Below, one piece after another: positions 40,274 through 40,857 of a DNA stretch of 40,857 bases. The stretch comes from Actinomycetes bacterium. Its GTDB lineage: Bacteria > Actinomycetota > Actinomycetes > S36-B12. The notes below the pieces were generated by a model. The model saw only the letters and a list, made by a program, of their open reading frames with translations, did not search any database and was not told the DNA's origin. Both the position numbers and the translations under genes were made by a program. Each line of letters begins with the position of its first letter. Position 1 is the first letter of the stretch. Where the stretch lies: the NCBI GenBank assembly GCA_024641635.1, contig JAHECS010000008.1, positions 32,231 through 73,087 on the forward strand, in the 5' to 3' direction.

Positions 40274-40857
40274 ATGTACGAGGGCATCGTTCAGGACCTC
40301 ATCGACGAGCTCGGCCGCCTCCCGGGCATCGGGCCGAAGAGCGCCCAGCGCATCGCCTTCCACATCCTCGCGGCCGAGCCGACCGACGTCCTCCGGCTGG
40401 CCAACCTCCTGCGCGAGGTGAAGGAGAAGGTTCGGTTCTGCACGGTGTGCGGGAACGTCGCCGAGCAGGAGCAGTGCCGCATCTGCCTGGATCCGAGGCG
40501 GGACCTGACCATCCTGTGCGTCGTGGAGGAGCCGAAGGACGTGCTGGCCATCGAGAAGACGCGGGAGTTCCGGGGCCGCTATCACGTGCTCGGCGGCGCG
40601 ATCTCCCCGATCGACGGCATCGGGCCGGACGACCTTCGGATCCGCGAGCTGCTCGCCCGATTGTCGGACGGGACGATCACCGAGGTCATCCTGGCCACCG
40701 ACCCGAACCTCGAGGGCGAGGCCACCGCGACCTACCTCGCCCGCCTCATCGGGCCGCTGGAGATCGCGGTGTCACGGCTCGCCAGCGGCTTGCCTGTCGG
40801 CGGCGACCTCGAGTACGCCGACGAGGTGACCCTGGGGCGGGCCTTCGAGGGCCGCCG
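40274..40857 (+). CDS. recR: Recombination protein RecR (3' end beyond the window)
   Basis: The 194 visible residues lack only the last few of about 200. RecR acts with RecO/RecF to load RecA at gaps. [21 protein letters not shown] is the helix-hairpin-helix region, [16 protein letters not shown] the zinc finger, and [15 protein letters not shown] then [16 protein letters not shown] the Toprim domain. The frame is open to the window edge (GRAFEGRR). ATG 40274 follows GGGAAG with 5-nt spacing. It lies 16 nt after dnaX with no ebfC/ybaB between. Confidence 0.96.
   Translation, partial: MYEGIVQDLIDELGRLPGIGPKSAQRIAFHILAAEPTDVLRLANLLREVKEKVRFCTVCGNVAEQEQCRICLDPRRDLTILCVVEEPKDVLAIEKTREFRGRYHVLGGAISPIDGIGPDDLRIRELLARLSDGTITEVILATDPNLEGEATATYLARLIGPLEIAVSRLASGLPVGGDLEYADEVTLGRAFEGR

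Noticed and set aside
38500-40287. 595-codon minus-strand open frame opposite dnaX
   Set aside because: It is a shadow of dnaX with strongly biased composition and no recognisable domain.

Overview
The window is a GC-rich bacterial chromosome segment with tightly packed genes on both strands. It uses several GTG and TTG starts and carries families typical of Actinomycetota: a Septum_form protein, the tRNA adenosine deaminase-associated protein, a LytR_C protein, a ROK kinase of polyphosphate-glucokinase size, and a DUF4864 lipoprotein. The gene content suggests Propionibacteriales/Nocardioidaceae (an Aeromicrobium- or Nocardioides-like organism). That placement is an inference and was not checked by any search. 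No insertion sequence, prophage, CRISPR array or toxin system was found, so this looks like core and near-core chromosome.

Layout. 1-171 holds three copies of a 57-bp hairpin-rich tandem repeat that abuts the first gene. 178-2311 is a translationally coupled trio: a CrtO-like membrane acyltransferase, a DDAH-family hydrolase and a YihY-type membrane protein. 2304-9866 looks like a sugar or cyclitol uptake and oxidation region: a zinc alcohol dehydrogenase and a divergent shikimate-dehydrogenase-like protein in one operon, a divergent inositol-2-dehydrogenase-like gene, a ribose-type ABC importer (binding protein, permease, single-domain ATPase), and a divergent LacI regulator. The SBP-lacI intergenic region holds a readable promoter and two matching palindromic operators. 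9832-11592 is a ROK kinase/EamA transporter pair. 11650-11975 holds tRNA-Ser(GCT) and tRNA-Arg(ACG). 12072-19933 is mixed: an MFS transporter fused to a cyclic-nucleotide-binding domain, an F420-type reductase, a zinc-ribbon membrane protein, a DUF4864 lipoprotein, an FkbM-like methyltransferase, an ABC-F ATPase and an aldo/keto reductase. 19975-24250 has a Septum_form protein downstream of a transglutaminase/alpha-E/ATP-grasp operon.

24467-27417 encodes transhydrogenase PntAB. 27460-29724 covers upp and a coupled run of the deaminase-associated protein, tadA and a LytR_C protein. TadA would modify the tRNA-Arg(ACG) encoded in this window. 29827-31172 has two tandem hemerythrin-domain paralogues, facing a 1-Cys peroxiredoxin, PEP carboxylase and a sorbitol-type dehydrogenase on the other strand. 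36004-38255 contains two more serine tRNAs, an MFS transporter, a 2TM-domain protein and the SRP RNA gene. The window ends with dnaX and a recR cut by the window edge.

Most of this is recognisable housekeeping or common accessory content. The best leads are the start-abutting repeat array, the two-operator LacI circuit with its divergent AroE-like enzyme, the MFS-cNMP fusion, and the ATP-grasp/alpha-E/transglutaminase operon next to a Septum_form gene. I see no clear evidence of an entirely new system. No stretch longer than about 250 bp lacks a gene.
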